From the NCBI RefSeq assembly GCF_900143075.1, contig NZ_FRCY01000011.1, positions 95,747 through 159,746 on the forward strand: a stretch of 64,000 nucleotides of DNA, read 5' to 3'. This document shows, one piece after another, positions 18,276-27,472 of the stretch. The DNA comes from Cyclobacterium lianum. GTDB lineage: Bacteria > Bacteroidota > Bacteroidia > Cytophagales > Cyclobacteriaceae. Each line of letters starts with the position of its first letter. Positions within the stretch are counted from its first letter, which is position 1. The position numbers and the translations under genes are program-made. The notes beneath the pieces are model-generated. The model did no database searches and was not told the DNA's origin. It saw nothing but the letters and a program-made list of their open reading frames with translations.

Positions 18276-19489
18276 AAGTGAACACAAAAATTCTTCTAAC
18301 ACTAACTTTTTTATTGGCTTTCACTGTAGTTCAACTGGAAAGTCATGCACAAATTTCTATTCCACAACTTTCCGGGCAGGACCAAAACAGAAGGGTGATC
18401 ATTACCGCAGTACCCTTTCTTAATTTTGCTCCGGATAGCAGGCATTCGGCCATGGGCGATGCCGGAGTGGCCACCTCACCTGATGTCAACTCCGCCCATT
18501 GGAATGCAGGTAAGCTTGCGTTTATTGAGGATGACATGGGTTTTTCTTTGTCCTATTCTCCCTGGCTGGGACGCCTGGTACCGGACATGTCACTCAACTA
18601 CCTCACAGGATACAAGCGGATCGATAATGTTTCTGCCTTTGGCATAGATTTGCGGTATTTCAACATGGGCGACATACAGCTGACAGATTCCAGAGGCAAT
18701 CCTCTTGGGGATTTTAGCCCAAGGGATATCGCCATAGGAGGTACCTATTCCAGGAAATTATCCGACAATCTTTCCCTGGGCATCAGTGCCCGTTTTATTC
18801 ACTCGAATCTGTCAGGTAACCTGAGTTCCGCCGGGGGTAATGAAAGCAGGCCAGGAGTAAGTGTAGGCACAGATGTAGGTGTCTACCACAGTTCTGAAAT
18901 CATCCTTTCAGACAAGGAAGCAAATTTCTCCTGGGGCATAAACCTTTCCAATATCGGTCCTAAAATCACATACAACAGTGCAGAAGACCTGGATTATCTG
19001 CCAACCAACCTGAGACTGGGGACGGCGCTCAGCATACCCATGGACGAAATGAATACCATTACCTTTGCGCTGGACCTGAATAAAATGATGGTGCCTACCC
19101 CACCAGTGTATGAGGTAGATGAAAACGGGCAGCTCGTTCTTGACCCCAATACCAACCAACCGAATATTGCGGCTGGCAGAGACCCTTCGCGTCCTTTGCT
19201 AAGCGGGATGTTCGGATCGTTCTTTGATGCTCCAGATGGTTTCGGAGAAGAAATGCGGGAAGTAATGATAGCGTTTGGTACAGAATATTCCTATGATGAA
19301 AAATTTGCCGTGCGCGCCGGGTATTTCTATGAAAACCCCAATAAAGGAGGCCGGAGATATTTTACCATGGGTGTTGGATTTAAATTTAACCGTTTGGGTT
19401 TTGATTTTTCTTATCTGGTACCTCAGGTACAAAACCACCCGCTTGCAGAAACCCTACGGTTCACATTGTTGTACAACCTTGAAAGATGA
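18272..19489 (+). CDS. porV: PorV (LptO), type IX secretion outer-membrane shuttle
   Basis: A 405-residue outer-membrane beta-barrel of the FadL-like PorV family. PorV binds cargo C-terminal domains at the SprA translocon and passes them to the PorU sortase. Evidence: a signal peptide of about 27 residues (ending SHAQ), the family motif VPFLNFAPDSRHSAMGDAGVATSPD near residues 48-72 with SAHWNAGKLA after it, alternating beta-strands to the C-terminus, and the genomic order porU-porV, which is conserved in many T9SS species. Start and stop overlap porU and the M16-like gene by 4 bases each. Confidence 0.95.
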   Translation: MKVNTKILLTLTFLLAFTVVQLESHAQISIPQLSGQDQNRRVIITAVPFLNFAPDSRHSAMGDAGVATSPDVNSAHWNAGKLAFIEDDMGFSLSYSPWLGRLVPDMSLNYLTGYKRIDNVSAFGIDLRYFNMGDIQLTDSRGNPLGDFSPRDIAIGGTYSRKLSDNLSLGISARFIHSNLSGNLSSAGGNESRPGVSVGTDVGVYHSSEIILSDKEANFSWGINLSNIGPKITYNSAEDLDYLPTNLRLGTALSIPMDEMNTITFALDLNKMMVPTPPVYEVDENGQLVLDPNTNQPNIAAGRDPSRPLLSGMFGSFFDAPDGFGEEMREVMIAFGTEYSYDEKFAVRAGYFYENPNKGGRRYFTMGVGFKFNRLGFDFSYLVPQVQNHPLAETLRFTLLYNLER

Positions 19490-20763
19490 GGGTAAACCGA
19501 AGCGAGGCACCAGCATTCCGTATTCCAGACCAGATCAACCTAATGCCACCGGAACACCGGACGCTCGCCGGTGGCATTCCTTTGTATTACATGCCCTCAC
19601 CCAGCATAGAGGCGGTTAAAATAGAGCTGATCTTTCCGGTACATTATTCCAAAGCAGTGCTTGAAAAACCATTGCTGCCATTTTTTATGCTTCACATGGT
19701 TCTGGAAGGCACCACTGAGTTGCCATCCGAGGCCCTGGATGATTTTTTTGACTTCCACGGATCCGAAGTAGAAGTGATTTCAGGTTATGAAAGACAGGGT
19801 CTTAGTTTGCTGACCACCCGGAAACATCTGGAAAAGGTATTGCCGGTATTCCGGTCCCTGTTTACAAGTGCTACATTTCCTGAAAAATCCCTGGCCAGGA
19901 AAAAATCACAGAAAAAATTGAGTATAGGTATACAGCGGGAGCAAACTTCCGCCCGCGCCAACCAATTGATCAGAGCCGCACTTGCAGGAAAAAGCCACCC
20001 TTTTGGCTACCAGGCCACAGAAAATGACGTGGACGCCATTAGTAGGGAAGATCTGTTGGAATATTACAGTTTCGGATTTTTATCCCGACCTCAACTATTT
20101 GTGACGGGAAATTTGCCAGAGGATTCTATCTCCACCATAGCAAAATCGTTTGAGGACCTACCACTTATAGTACCAAAGAATGATTATTTTCCCGTGTCAA
20201 GGACTGCCCGGCACAGGGAAGTGGAAAAGAAAGACGGAGCCCTGCAGTCCAGCATCAGAATGGGCAAATGGATGGTACCAATGGCTCATCCGGATTTTCC
20301 GGCTCTATCGGTATTCAATACCTTTCTGGGGGGATATTTTGGCAGCCGCCTTATCAAAAACATCAGGGAGGAAAAAGGCTATACATACGGAATAAATAGC
20401 TTTCTGAGCAACCTGTACGGATCAAATTATTGGATGGTAGCCGCCGAGGTGAAGGGTGGCCATGGGGCCGAGGTGATAGAGGAGGTTTACCGGGAAATCG
20501 AACTTCTAACCCGAAAACCGATACCGGAGGAAGAAATAGAAATTGTCCGCAATTATCTCTCCGGAGCCCTGTTGGCCAATTTCAGCAGTCCTTTTGATTT
20601 GATGGGGCATTTTCAGCAGGTGCATTTTCAGGGACTGGATCTCAGCCATTTCTCCAGACAATTGGATTTTATTAAAAATTTCGAAGAAAAGGACTTGAAG
20701 GCCACCGCTGGCAAATATTTTGAAGCAGGCGAAATGCAGGAAATAATCGCCGGAATGGTTTAA
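19486..20763 (+). CDS. M16 peptidase-fold protein lacking the zinc motif
   Basis: A 425-residue protein with two M16 (insulinase/mitochondrial-processing-peptidase) domains. The C-terminal half carries the R/Y motif region (FGSRLIKNIREEKGYTYGI near 285-305), typical of the second M16 domain. The HxxEH zinc motif is replaced by FFMLH at residues 66-70, ahead of the conserved MVLEGT, so two of three key residues are missing and a peptidase activity of its own is unlikely. Inactive M16 chains usually pair with an active one; none is adjacent. No signal peptide is seen, so it is probably cytoplasmic unless exported by another route. It is translationally coupled to porV (ATGA), which hints at a shared role. 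Confidence 0.85.
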   Translation: MRVNRSEAPAFRIPDQINLMPPEHRTLAGGIPLYYMPSPSIEAVKIELIFPVHYSKAVLEKPLLPFFMLHMVLEGTTELPSEALDDFFDFHGSEVEVISGYERQGLSLLTTRKHLEKVLPVFRSLFTSATFPEKSLARKKSQKKLSIGIQREQTSARANQLIRAALAGKSHPFGYQATENDVDAISREDLLEYYSFGFLSRPQLFVTGNLPEDSISTIAKSFEDLPLIVPKNDYFPVSRTARHREVEKKDGALQSSIRMGKWMVPMAHPDFPALSVFNTFLGGYFGSRLIKNIREEKGYTYGINSFLSNLYGSNYWMVAAEVKGGHGAEVIEEVYREIELLTRKPIPEEEIEIVRNYLSGALLANFSSPFDLMGHFQQVHFQGLDLSHFSRQLDFIKNFEEKDLKATAGKYFEAGEMQEIIAGMV

Positions 20764-20764
20764 T

Positions 20765-21721
20765 TTAAGCCAATTGTTTTTCCCTCCACCAGGTATACCA
20801 GCCGGAAAGATCCAGCCTGACCTGCTGCCATAGGCGGAACGCAAAGTAGCCCGGTGCTGGTGGCGGTAGCTTGCTGTAAAGGTCCAGAAAATTCCCCGCC
20901 ACATCAAAGTTTGCCGATGCAAGTGCATGTTTGGCCTCATGGAGTAGCCTGAATTTCAGCGCTTCCAATTCTGTATTGTCAGCTACCATAAGGTAGATTT
21001 TTTCGCATACTCTGAAGGTAGAAGGTAAGAGCACAGAATGCTTCGCCTGATACTGTTGTCTGGAAAGCGAACCCGGCAATTCTCTCTTGTACACCCCAAT
21101 CTCATCGCCGTAAACAAAATGGTATCTTCTTGAAAGTCTGATCAGTATGTCAAAATCTTCATAGGCAAGTTCTTCATCATAACCGCCCTCCTTCAAAAAG
21201 GACCTGGTATCCATGACGAGGGTTGCTGTACTGAGTACATAGCGCTGTACTACCGCAGCAAATACGTCTCCCTCAGGAACCTTTCCGGTATAGATATCCG
21301 GATAGAAGGCCTTTTGTGATCCGTCAGGAAACAACAAAGTGGCATTGCTGAAATAAACCTTTGCGGAGGAATTTGTCAAACAAGCGACAGCACGGGCAAG
21401 GTGATTGGGATGGAGGTAGTCGTCAGCCGCCAGGTCAACGAGATAATCCCCCCGGACAGATGATACGGCGGCATTGAAAGCTTTGCAATAATTGACTGCC
21501 CGGTCATAGAAATGGTACTTCAGCGGAAGCTTTTTCCCATTTCTTTCTATCCATTTCTGAATCTGCGTTCTGGAATCATCCCAGCTTCCATTATCGATCA
21601 CAAAAACCTCCACTTTTTCATAGGTTTGTGCCAGAATACTGTCCAGAGCCTGGGTGATATACCCCGCCTGATTGTAACAGGTACAAATCACACTGACCAG
21701 CGGAAAATTTGGAACTTTCAT
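20765..21721 (-). CDS. Glycosyltransferase family 2
   Basis: A 318-residue GT-A-fold glycosyltransferase, cytoplasmic or membrane-associated, that would add a sugar from a nucleotide donor during surface polysaccharide synthesis. The N-terminus has VSVICTCYNQAGYITQALDSI and VFVIDNGSWDDS; the metal-binding DxD-like site is DLAADDYLHP near residues 96-105. A helical C-terminal part follows, without membrane segments. Acceptor and donor cannot be told. It converges with the M16-like gene, with a single base between the two stops. Confidence 0.85.
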   Translation of the reverse strand: MKVPNFPLVSVICTCYNQAGYITQALDSILAQTYEKVEVFVIDNGSWDDSRTQIQKWIERNGKKLPLKYHFYDRAVNYCKAFNAAVSSVRGDYLVDLAADDYLHPNHLARAVACLTNSSAKVYFSNATLLFPDGSQKAFYPDIYTGKVPEGDVFAAVVQRYVLSTATLVMDTRSFLKEGGYDEELAYEDFDILIRLSRRYHFVYGDEIGVYKRELPGSLSRQQYQAKHSVLLPSTFRVCEKIYLMVADNTELEALKFRLLHEAKHALASANFDVAGNFLDLYSKLPPPAPGYFAFRLWQQVRLDLSGWYTWWREKQLA

Positions 21722-21812
21722 TTTCTATGGTTGCGGAAGACAAAAGGTTATTTGAAATGCCTAAATTAGCAAATATCCAGTATTCCTCAGAATATGAAGC
21801 ATAAATAGCGGA

Positions 21813-22409
21813 ATGAACGATACCTTTAACACGATTAAATCAGCAGCTACAGGACTACACAGGGAAAAGGGAAGTAGGTTTTTGTCTTTTATATATCCGG
21901 TAGAAGACGAAGCTGCGGTGCAGGAAATGCTTCTTCGGCTAAAGAAAACCTATTACGATGCCAGCCACCATTGTTATGCTTACATATTGGGTAAACACAT
22001 GGATGTATACCGTGCCAATGATGACGGCGAGCCCCACCACAGTGCGGGTGATCCGATTTTGGGACAACTGCGATCCAATGCGCTTACCAACTGCCTGATC
22101 GTAGTGGTCCGGTACTTTGGCGGGACCAAACTGGGAAAAGGTGGTCTGGTACAGGCCTACAAGACTGCGGCTGCAGCAGCCATTTCCGCTGGGGAAATAA
22201 TTACCAGCACCCTGACAAAAGCAATTGTTATTAGCTTTGAATATGAGGCTATGGGAACGGTAATGCCCCTACTCAATCGCGACGAGTTTAAAATCGTTAA
22301 CCAGGACTTTGCTGAGGGCTGCCGGATTACATTGGAATGCCGGGAAAACCTTTATCCCGACCTGAAAAGTATTTTGGAAGGTATTCCAGCCGTCGTAATA
22401 CTCACATAG
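21813..22409 (+). CDS. yigZ: YigZ/IMPACT family protein
   Basis: A 198-residue cytoplasmic protein of the YigZ (UPF0029/IMPACT) family. The N-terminal domain shows the signature GSRFLSFIYPV, then NDDGEPHHSAGDPIL and VVVRYFGGTKLGKGGLVQAYKTAA. The smaller C-terminal DUF1949 ferredoxin-like domain spans about 135-198. Eukaryotic IMPACT regulates Gcn2; the bacterial role is poorly known, possibly nucleic-acid or translation-related. It overlaps the exonuclease gene tail-to-tail by 8 bases. Confidence 0.92.
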   Translation: MNDTFNTIKSAATGLHREKGSRFLSFIYPVEDEAAVQEMLLRLKKTYYDASHHCYAYILGKHMDVYRANDDGEPHHSAGDPILGQLRSNALTNCLIVVVRYFGGTKLGKGGLVQAYKTAAAAAISAGEIITSTLTKAIVISFEYEAMGTVMPLLNRDEFKIVNQDFAEGCRITLECRENLYPDLKSILEGIPAVVILT

Positions 22410-23004
22410 AAAAGATCTCGTCCAGGTAACCTTCGCTGTACAGTTTCAGGAAGATTTCCAGGCAGGCCCAGGCATCTGTGGCCGCATACAATAGCTGCTT
22501 TTCTGTCAGCGCCGGTGCTTCCCAGTTGGAAACCTGCTCGGATTTGGAGATCCTTATTCCCAACACCATGGCACTGAGATTCCTCACCCCTACATTGAGA
22601 AAACCCACCCGCTTTAGCTCCTCGTTGAGATCAAAAAATGCGTCGGGCGAAAAACCCGGTGAAATCTTTTTCAGTGCCTTGATATCATCGCGCACGGCAG
22701 CGCCAACCTTAACAATGCGTGCACTTTCCAAAACGGCTTTTGCTTCCTCCGGAAAACCCATTTCATTCAATCTGATCAGGTATGCGGTTTTTTTGGTAGC
22801 GAGCTGCAGCAGCGCCACATCATGACTTACGCCCCTCCTGAACGCCGGGCGGGTTTCGGTATCAAAGCCCACAAACGATTGAGAAAGCAAATCCTTCTCC
22901 ATGCGCCTAAGCGATTTTTGATCATTGACAAGGACTATTTCGCCGTCAAAAGCGCCCAATTCCATCCCATTAACTTCCTGTTTACTGATTTTCAAAGGTA
23001 TCAT
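22402..23004 (-). CDS. DEDD-family 3'-5' exonuclease (RNase D-like)
   Basis: A 200-residue single-domain 3'-5' exonuclease. ExoI motif: FVGFDTETRP with D48 and E50. ExoII: VKVGAAVRDDIKAL. ExoIII: LYAATDAWACLEIF with Y-x3-D, placing it in the DEDDy class with RNase D and WRN. There is no HRDC or other accessory domain, so it is a minimal family member of a kind common in Bacteroidota. RNA or DNA as substrate is undecided. Its start overlaps the nhaC stop by 4 bases, so the two are likely co-translated. Confidence 0.9.
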   Translation of the reverse strand: MIPLKISKQEVNGMELGAFDGEIVLVNDQKSLRRMEKDLLSQSFVGFDTETRPAFRRGVSHDVALLQLATKKTAYLIRLNEMGFPEEAKAVLESARIVKVGAAVRDDIKALKKISPGFSPDAFFDLNEELKRVGFLNVGVRNLSAMVLGIRISKSEQVSNWEAPALTEKQLLYAATDAWACLEIFLKLYSEGYLDEIFSM

Positions 23005-24485
23005 GCCAAAATTTCTTCTTGCTTGATGTTTTCCATTTCTTCCTCCGAATATTTATTGATGCCCCAATTCATATACCCAAACAAAATGGTCATAAAGGGA
23101 CTGATGATATTGAAAAAACAATATGGAGCATAAGTCAGGGTAGCCACCCCAAGTACCGAGGCCTGCGTAGCACCGCAGGTATTCCATGGGATGAGTACTG
23201 ACGTCACTGTAGCGCTATCTTCGAGGGTGCGACTGAGATTTTCACCTTTCAGTCCTCTTTTTCTATAAATATCTGAATACATCCGGCCCGGCACAAGAAT
23301 GGCCAAATACTGATCTGAGGTAGTGACATTAAAGAAAACGCCGGTTCCGGCTGTAGCGGCTATCAATGAACCCACATCATTTACCTTGCTGATTACGGCC
23401 TCAGCGATGACTTTAAGCATTCCACTTACCTCCATGATGCCGCCAAATACCATGGCACAAATAATCAGCCATACCGTATAAAGCATCCCCGCCATGCCCC
23501 CAGTCACCAATAGTTCATTAACGATCTCATTGGAAGTTACGATTGCCGTATCTCCGAATAGGGAACCCATTACAACTGTAAATGTCTGGAGTGCCACTCC
23601 ACCTTCTATCCCGGAAGAAAGTTGTCTGATCACCTCTCCCTGAAAAATCACCGCAAAAACAGCCCCAAGCAAGGCACCCGCCAGAAGCGTCGGAATCGCG
23701 GGCACTTTTTTCATGATCAGTACCAGCACCAGCACCGGGACGATAAACAGCCATCCGTTGATGTTAAAACTAGCCGCTATCACCCGGGATATCTCCTCCA
23801 CCTGTCCTATCGTGCCTGCAGGTTTGCCCCAAAATCCGATAATACCAAAGATCACCAGGGTAATAGAAATGGAAGGCACGGTCGTTTTGACCATGTGCCT
23901 GATATGCGTAAAAAGGTCAGTTCCGGCCATGGCCGGAGCCAGGTTGGTGGTATCGGAAAGTGGAGACATCTTATCCCCAAAATAGGCTCCGGAGATAATG
24001 GCTCCACCGATGATTCCTTCCCCAAAGCCCAGTGCCTTGCCTATTCCCAGTAAGGCTACTCCCACAGTAGCTACCGTAGTCCAACTGCTTCCCGTAGAAA
24101 CAGAAACGACACCACAAACCACGCAGGCGGCAAACAGAAAGATCGTAGGATTCAATACTTTAAGGCCATAGTATATCATGGCAGGAACGATGCCGCTGAT
24201 CATCCAGCTACCTGCCAGCGAACCGATCAAAAGCAAAATCAAAATGGAGGACATGGCCGAAGAAATACTTTTTACCATGCCGTCCTGTACGCTATCCCAT
24301 TTTACGCCCAGCCGGAATACTGCCACCAGGCCGGCAACACCAGAAGCGATCACCAATACCAATTGATTCGAACCTAACAAACCGTCGGTTCCAAAGACAT
24401 TGATATTAATGGCCAGAAGGACAATCAGGAAAATGATCGGAAACAGAGCTTCCCCTATGGAAGGTTTTCTTGGAGATCTATTCAT
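23001..24485 (-). CDS. nhaC: Na+/H+ antiporter NhaC
   Basis: A 494-residue inner-membrane antiporter of the NhaC family that exports Na+ in exchange for protons. It has about 11-12 hydrophobic segments. Family-typical stretches are visible: GVVSVSTGSSWTTVATVGVAL, GAYFGDKMSPLSDTTNLAPAM, FFNVTTSDQYLAILVPGRM and LIPWNTCGATQASVLGV. It starts at the ATG at 24485. The exonuclease gene follows with a 4-base overlap. With the CPA2 antiporter at 25.3 kb, two proton antiporters lie close together, compatible with a saline or alkaline habitat (inference). Confidence 0.93.
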   Translation of the reverse strand: MNRSPRKPSIGEALFPIIFLIVLLAININVFGTDGLLGSNQLVLVIASGVAGLVAVFRLGVKWDSVQDGMVKSISSAMSSILILLLIGSLAGSWMISGIVPAMIYYGLKVLNPTIFLFAACVVCGVVSVSTGSSWTTVATVGVALLGIGKALGFGEGIIGGAIISGAYFGDKMSPLSDTTNLAPAMAGTDLFTHIRHMVKTTVPSISITLVIFGIIGFWGKPAGTIGQVEEISRVIAASFNINGWLFIVPVLVLVLIMKKVPAIPTLLAGALLGAVFAVIFQGEVIRQLSSGIEGGVALQTFTVVMGSLFGDTAIVTSNEIVNELLVTGGMAGMLYTVWLIICAMVFGGIMEVSGMLKVIAEAVISKVNDVGSLIAATAGTGVFFNVTTSDQYLAILVPGRMYSDIYRKRGLKGENLSRTLEDSATVTSVLIPWNTCGATQASVLGVATLTYAPYCFFNIISPFMTILFGYMNWGINKYSEEEMENIKQEEILA

Positions 24486-24675
24486 GCAGAAATCTTGAAG
24501 GCAAAGAAAAGTTTAAAGTTAAAAAAAAATATGAATTAACCAGCTTCGTCTCTGTCTTGCATTTATGAGCCCTGCTGATAAAAAAAGTATTCAAATAAAA
24601 TTAAAAGGGGAAGTAATTTGCATTGTTAGTATTTTTTTTATTAACTTATTACGAATTATCACATTTATTCGGTCC

Positions 24676-25155
24676 ATGAGAAGAATTGATAATCTGTTAA
24701 CGGAATATGGTATCAGCCACCGGCACCCGACCAACAAAATCATCCATTGGATTTGTGTGCCTGCTATTTTTTTCAGTATAGTTGGCCTGATCTACAGTAT
24801 CCCTGCCGGCCCCATGCTCGAATTTGATCCCTTTATCGGCGATTTTGCCAATTGGGCCACTCTGGTACTGCTATTGGTTTTCTTTTATTATTATTCGCTG
24901 TCTCCCCCATTGGCTCTGGGCATGTTGTTGTTCTCTGCCAGTTGCCTGGCACTGGCCAATCTACTCAGTTTGATTTTGCCATTCCCTTTCTGGATATTCT
25001 GCCTGCTTGTTTTTCTGCTGGCATGGGTGCTGCAATTTTACGGGCATAAGATTGAAGGCAAAAAACCCTCTTTTTTCAAAGATCTCCAGTTTTTATTGAT
25101 TGGGCCTGCCTGGTTGATGCACTTCATTTACAAAAGGTTAGGTCTCGCTTATTAA
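24676..25155 (+). CDS. Mpo1-like (DUF962) membrane protein
   Basis: A 159-residue membrane protein of the Mpo1/YGL010w (DUF962) family. The yeast member is a dioxygenase that alpha-oxidises 2-hydroxy fatty acids; the bacterial function is not established. It has four hydrophobic segments and the conserved His-rich motifs YGISHRHPTNKIIHWICVP near the N-terminus and FYGHKIEGKKPSFFKDLQF, with PAWLMHF, near the C-terminus. These His residues are the putative iron ligands. An upstream in-frame ATG at 24565 adds 37 residues of low-quality sequence; the ATG at 24676 fits the family N-terminus. Confidence 0.87.
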   Translation: MRRIDNLLTEYGISHRHPTNKIIHWICVPAIFFSIVGLIYSIPAGPMLEFDPFIGDFANWATLVLLLVFFYYYSLSPPLALGMLLFSASCLALANLLSLILPFPFWIFCLLVFLLAWVLQFYGHKIEGKKPSFFKDLQFLLIGPAWLMHFIYKRLGLAY

Positions 25156-25267
25156 ATTTTGCCGGAACCCCGCCATCCCCCCAAACAGCCTGCAATTTGG
25201 GATCCGCTTATTATTTCTATGATTTATTGACTATCTTGTTAACCGTTAAATTGCAAAAAACGACCTA

Positions 25268-27283
25268 ATGAGCCCTTTTATACTCGCAGCAGCTGAAATA
25301 CCTCTCTTGTCAGATATCGTGGTAATCTTTGGACTGGCCACGCTGGTAATTCTGCTATTCATGCGGCTGAAGTTGCCCACCATAATAGGGTATTTGCTTA
25401 CCGGCGCCATAGCCGGACCCTACGGGCTTTCCCTGGTGGATGCCTCCACGGCTGTTGAGGTACTCTCAGAGATCGGTGTGATCCTGCTGCTGTTTGTCAT
25501 CGGCATGGAATTTTCCCTCAAAAGTCTGATGGCTATCAAAAAGGCGGTATTTATTGGAGGTAGCCTACAGGTAGTTTTAACCATAGCAGTAACCACTATT
25601 ATTACCTATTTTTTTGGGTACAACTGGAACATTGCCGTCTTTTTCGGCTTTCTTTTTGCCCTGAGTAGTACGGCCATAGTGCTCAAACTGCTTCAGGAAA
25701 GCGGGCAGATCAATACGCTGTCGGGCCGCACCACTCTGGCCATATTGATTTTTCAGGACATCATCATCGTTCCGCTGGTTTTGTTTACCCCTATGCTGGC
25801 AGGAGAATCAGATAATATACTGCTTTCCCTGTTGTACATGGCCCTCAAGGGAGGTTTGGTGATCATCCTGACCATTCTGGGTGCCAAATACCTGATCCCA
25901 CAGTTGCTGTACAAGGTAGCCAAGTCAAAAAATGAAGAACTTTTTCTCCTAAGTATTATTGTGACTTGCTTTGCGGTCGCATATGTCACCTCTCTGCTCG
26001 GCCTTTCTTTGGGTTTGGGTGCCTTTCTGGCGGGACTGATCATCAGCGAATCCGAATACAGCCATCATGCGACAGGCAAAATTTTGCCTTTCAGGGAAAT
26101 TTTCCTCAGTTTCTTTTTCGTTTCCGTTGGGATGCTCTTCGACATCACGTTTCTGGTAGACCATATCCTGACCATTCTGGCGCTGGTACTGTTGACCTTT
26201 GTGATTAAATTTCTTGTCGTTTCCCTTTCCGTTAAAGCCATCGGCAGCAATTTCAAAGAATCCTTTATCGTGGGATTTTCCATCTTCCAGGTGGGTGAAT
26301 TCTCTCTGCTGCTGGCCAAGGAGGGTTTAAAGTATGAGCTGCTGGACAATATCACTTACCAGTATTTCCTGGCCATTTCCATTCTTACCATGATCATCAC
26401 TCCATTTGTGCTGAAAAGGCGGGAAGACCTGGCATGCAGGGTGCTCAATATACCCGTACCCAAAAATTTCAAGGCCAGATTTGGTGACAAAATCGACCTA
26501 CCCAGTGGGGAGATAGAAACTGACCAACTCAGCGATCATCTGGTTATCATCGGGTTTGGCCTCAATGGCCGCAACCTCGCCAAAGCAGCAAAGCGGGCCA
26601 ACATCCCCTACGTGATCATAGAAATGAATCCCGAAACGGTAAAAGTAGAAGCTGCCAAGGGAGAGCCCATCATGTACGGAGATGCAGCCAATTCTGTCGT
26701 ACTGGAGCATGTCAATATCCACAAGGCCAGGGTAGTGGTCATCGCCATCTCCAACCATGAATCTACCAAGGGTATCATCATCAATATTCGGGATGCGACT
26801 CAGAATGCCTTTATCATCGTACGGACCCGCTATGTAAATGAGATAGAAGCCATGCTGAAATTAGGCGCAGATGAGGTAATCCCGGAGGAATTTGAAACCT
26901 CAATAGAGATATTTACCCGGGTGCTCAACAAATACCTGGTGCCTAAGGGAGAAATTGAGGATTTCACCCATGATGTGCGGTTTCACAATTACGAGGTCTT
27001 CCGGACATTGACCAGCGACAACGGCAACACCATCACGCTGGATGTTCCTGAAATCAACTTTGCCGGCATAAAGGTAGAAAAAGACCATGGCGCGTTGATA
27101 GGAAAAGCCATCAAAGACATCAATCTCAGGGAACAGGTAGGCATCAACATGGTGGCCATCAAACGGGAAGGGAAGACAAAAACCGAAATCACAGGAAATA
27201 CCAAAATCAAACTCGGAGATATCGTGTATGTGGTGGGCCGCCCTGAAGCCCTGGAAAAGTTTGAAAAGGAAGTCAGTATCTGA
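25268..27283 (+). CDS. CPA2-family monovalent cation/proton antiporter (KefB-like)
   Basis: A 671-residue transporter with three modules. A 12-13 helix CPA2 exchanger domain spans residues 1-380 or so (motifs GYLLTGAIAGPYGL, FALSSTAIVLKLL and FQDIIIVPL). A cytosolic RCK-N/TrkA-N Rossmann domain follows near 420-540 (VIIGFGLNGRNLAKAAK, NAD-binding GxGxxG), then a TrkA-C domain near 585-671. Substrates of the family are K+ or Na+ in exchange for H+, gated by ligands on the RCK domains. Which ion is carried cannot be told. No glutathione-gate subunit (KefF/G) is next to it. Confidence 0.92.
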   Translation: MSPFILAAAEIPLLSDIVVIFGLATLVILLFMRLKLPTIIGYLLTGAIAGPYGLSLVDASTAVEVLSEIGVILLLFVIGMEFSLKSLMAIKKAVFIGGSLQVVLTIAVTTIITYFFGYNWNIAVFFGFLFALSSTAIVLKLLQESGQINTLSGRTTLAILIFQDIIIVPLVLFTPMLAGESDNILLSLLYMALKGGLVIILTILGAKYLIPQLLYKVAKSKNEELFLLSIIVTCFAVAYVTSLLGLSLGLGAFLAGLIISESEYSHHATGKILPFREIFLSFFFVSVGMLFDITFLVDHILTILALVLLTFVIKFLVVSLSVKAIGSNFKESFIVGFSIFQVGEFSLLLAKEGLKYELLDNITYQYFLAISILTMIITPFVLKRREDLACRVLNIPVPKNFKARFGDKIDLPSGEIETDQLSDHLVIIGFGLNGRNLAKAAKRANIPYVIIEMNPETVKVEAAKGEPIMYGDAANSVVLEHVNIHKARVVVIAISNHESTKGIIINIRDATQNAFIIVRTRYVNEIEAMLKLGADEVIPEEFETSIEIFTRVLNKYLVPKGEIEDFTHDVRFHNYEVFRTLTSDNGNTITLDVPEINFAGIKVEKDHGALIGKAIKDINLREQVGINMVAIKREGKTKTEITGNTKIKLGDIVYVVGRPEALEKFEKEVSI

Positions 27284-27421
27284 AGATTTTCGATTGATAT
27301 ACCTGACAACCCTGAAAAAACCAGCATATCAAAGGGAGGGCGCTGTCCTGATCTTTCCGGAAGGGATTTCTCACTTTTATCGTTGTGATTCCTAGGCTAC
27401 CATTCGGGCTAAAGCCCAAAA

Positions 27422-27450
27422 AACCCGTAGAAATCAGCTCTCTACGGGTT
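27422..27450 (-). terminator. Rho-independent terminator of queA
   Basis: A 10-bp inverted repeat (AACCCGTAGA at 27422-27431 with TCTACGGGTT at 27441-27450). On the minus strand it is followed by a run of six T, placing a standard terminator about 23 bases after the queA stop. A second small hairpin (GGGCTaaAGCCC) lies at about 27405-27416. Confidence 0.85.
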
Positions 27451-27472
27451 GCTCAACGATAGTACTTGCTAC

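Noticed and set aside
24565..24675. Upstream in-frame ATG of the Mpo1-like gene
   Set aside because: It would add 37 residues not seen in the family; the ATG at 24676 gives the normal N-terminus.
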